DNA of 7,148 bases, taken from assembly GCA_017533165.1 (NCBI GenBank), contig JAFXIM010000045.1, positions 1 through 7,148 on the forward strand, read 5' to 3'. Below, piece by piece: positions 6,812 to 7,148 of the stretch. The DNA is from Eggerthellaceae bacterium (lineage in GTDB: Bacteria > Actinomycetota > Coriobacteriia > Coriobacteriales > Eggerthellaceae). Below the pieces are notes generated by a model, which was given only the letters and a program-made list of their open reading frames with translations, was not told the DNA's origin and ran no database searches. The translations under genes were made by a program, and so were the position numbers. Position 1 is the stretch's first letter; each line of letters opens with the position of its first letter.

Positions 6812-7148
6812 TTAGCCCTCCGCGTACTTGAGGGCTTTCTCCAAACGCTGGCTGATAACCTTGGTCACACCGTCTGCCTGCATAGACACGCCGAAGAGCA
6901 CGTCGGCCATCTCCATGGTACGTCGCTGATGCGTGATCATGATCAGCTGCGTTGCATTGCGCAGCTGATCAACATAAGCGCACAGGCGGCGAAGGTTGGT
7001 GTCGTCAAGCGCAGCCTCAACCTCATCGAGGATGTAGAAGGGCGTTGTGCGCGTGCGGTACACCGCAAACAACAGTGCGAGCGCCGTCAGAGACTTCTCT
7101 CCGCCGGACATGAGCATCATCTTGGTAATGCGCTTGCCCGCAGGCTGG
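6812..7148 (-). CDS. smc: Chromosome segregation protein SMC, C-terminal end (gene runs off the right edge)
   Basis: SMC is a coiled-coil ABC-type ATPase that, with ScpA and ScpB, compacts and separates chromosomes. The window holds its last 111 residues, about a tenth of a full-length protein of near 1,200. The segment is the C-terminal half of the ATPase head. It has the signature [17 protein letters not shown], the Walker B with D-loop [13 protein letters not shown], and the switch histidine in MITHQRR. It ends in [18 protein letters not shown]. The frame is open to the right edge with QPAGKRITK before the signature, as in other SMC proteins. The smc-ftsY-ffh neighbourhood is common in Gram-positive bacteria, which supports the call. 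A perfect 12-bp inverted repeat lies within this coding segment. Confidence 0.96.
   Translation of the reverse strand, partial: QPAGKRITKMMLMSGGEKSLTALALLFAVYRTRTTPFYILDEVEAALDDTNLRRLCAYVDQLRNATQLIMITHQRRTMEMADVLFGVSMQADGVTKVISQRLEKALKYAEG
6940..6971. repeat. Perfect 12-bp inverted repeat inside smc
   Basis: The arm TGATCAGCTGCG (6940-6951) is followed by eight bases and then its exact complement CGCAGCTGATCA (6960-6971). It would form a strong hairpin in the smc mRNA, about 130 bases before the stop codon. It overlaps a 12-bp palindrome, TGATCATGATCA, at 6934-6945. The arms encode DQLR and TQLI in the SMC head, so chance from similar codons is possible. It has no T run and is not a terminator. 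Confidence 0.8.

Overview
This window is a compact block of housekeeping genes. All are on the minus strand and are transcribed from the right edge toward the left. The protein sequences, together with a two-subunit glycyl-tRNA synthetase, suggest an actinobacterium of the class Coriobacteriia, possibly Collinsella or a close relative. That placement rests on remembered similarity, not on a search, and is moderately secure at best. I see no phage, transposon, CRISPR or other accessory gene, and no real gene on the plus strand.

In transcription order, the right part (7148 to about 4334) carries the 3' end of smc (chromosome condensation), then ftsY (SRP receptor GTPase), then ffh (SRP GTPase). 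A 113-bp gap with a possible weak promoter separates smc from ftsY. ffh follows ftsY after 25 bp. The middle part (4333 to 2299) starts with a 157-bp gap holding a good sigma70-type promoter and a leader of about 75 nt. It then runs through the ribosome-maturation operon rpsP, KH-domain RNA-binding protein, rimM and trmD. The left part (2298 to 1) holds lepB (signal peptidase I), glyQ and the 5' half of glyS.

The genes fall into three linked tasks. Ffh and FtsY bring nascent membrane and secreted proteins to the translocon, and LepB removes their signal peptides. S16, the KH protein, RimM and TrmD serve 30S assembly and tRNA modification. GlyQ and GlyS charge tRNA-Gly. The rplS gene that commonly follows trmD is not in the 58-bp trmD-lepB gap.

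The clearest anomaly is in glyQ. The N-terminal 37 codons and the remaining 275 codons lie in different frames, and one base is missing beside a short A run at about 1480-1482. Inserting one base restores a full 313-residue protein, so this is either a sequencing or assembly error or a true lesion in an essential gene. A second item is a perfect 12-bp inverted repeat inside smc. I found no evidence of an undescribed system; the window is otherwise ordinary core genome.
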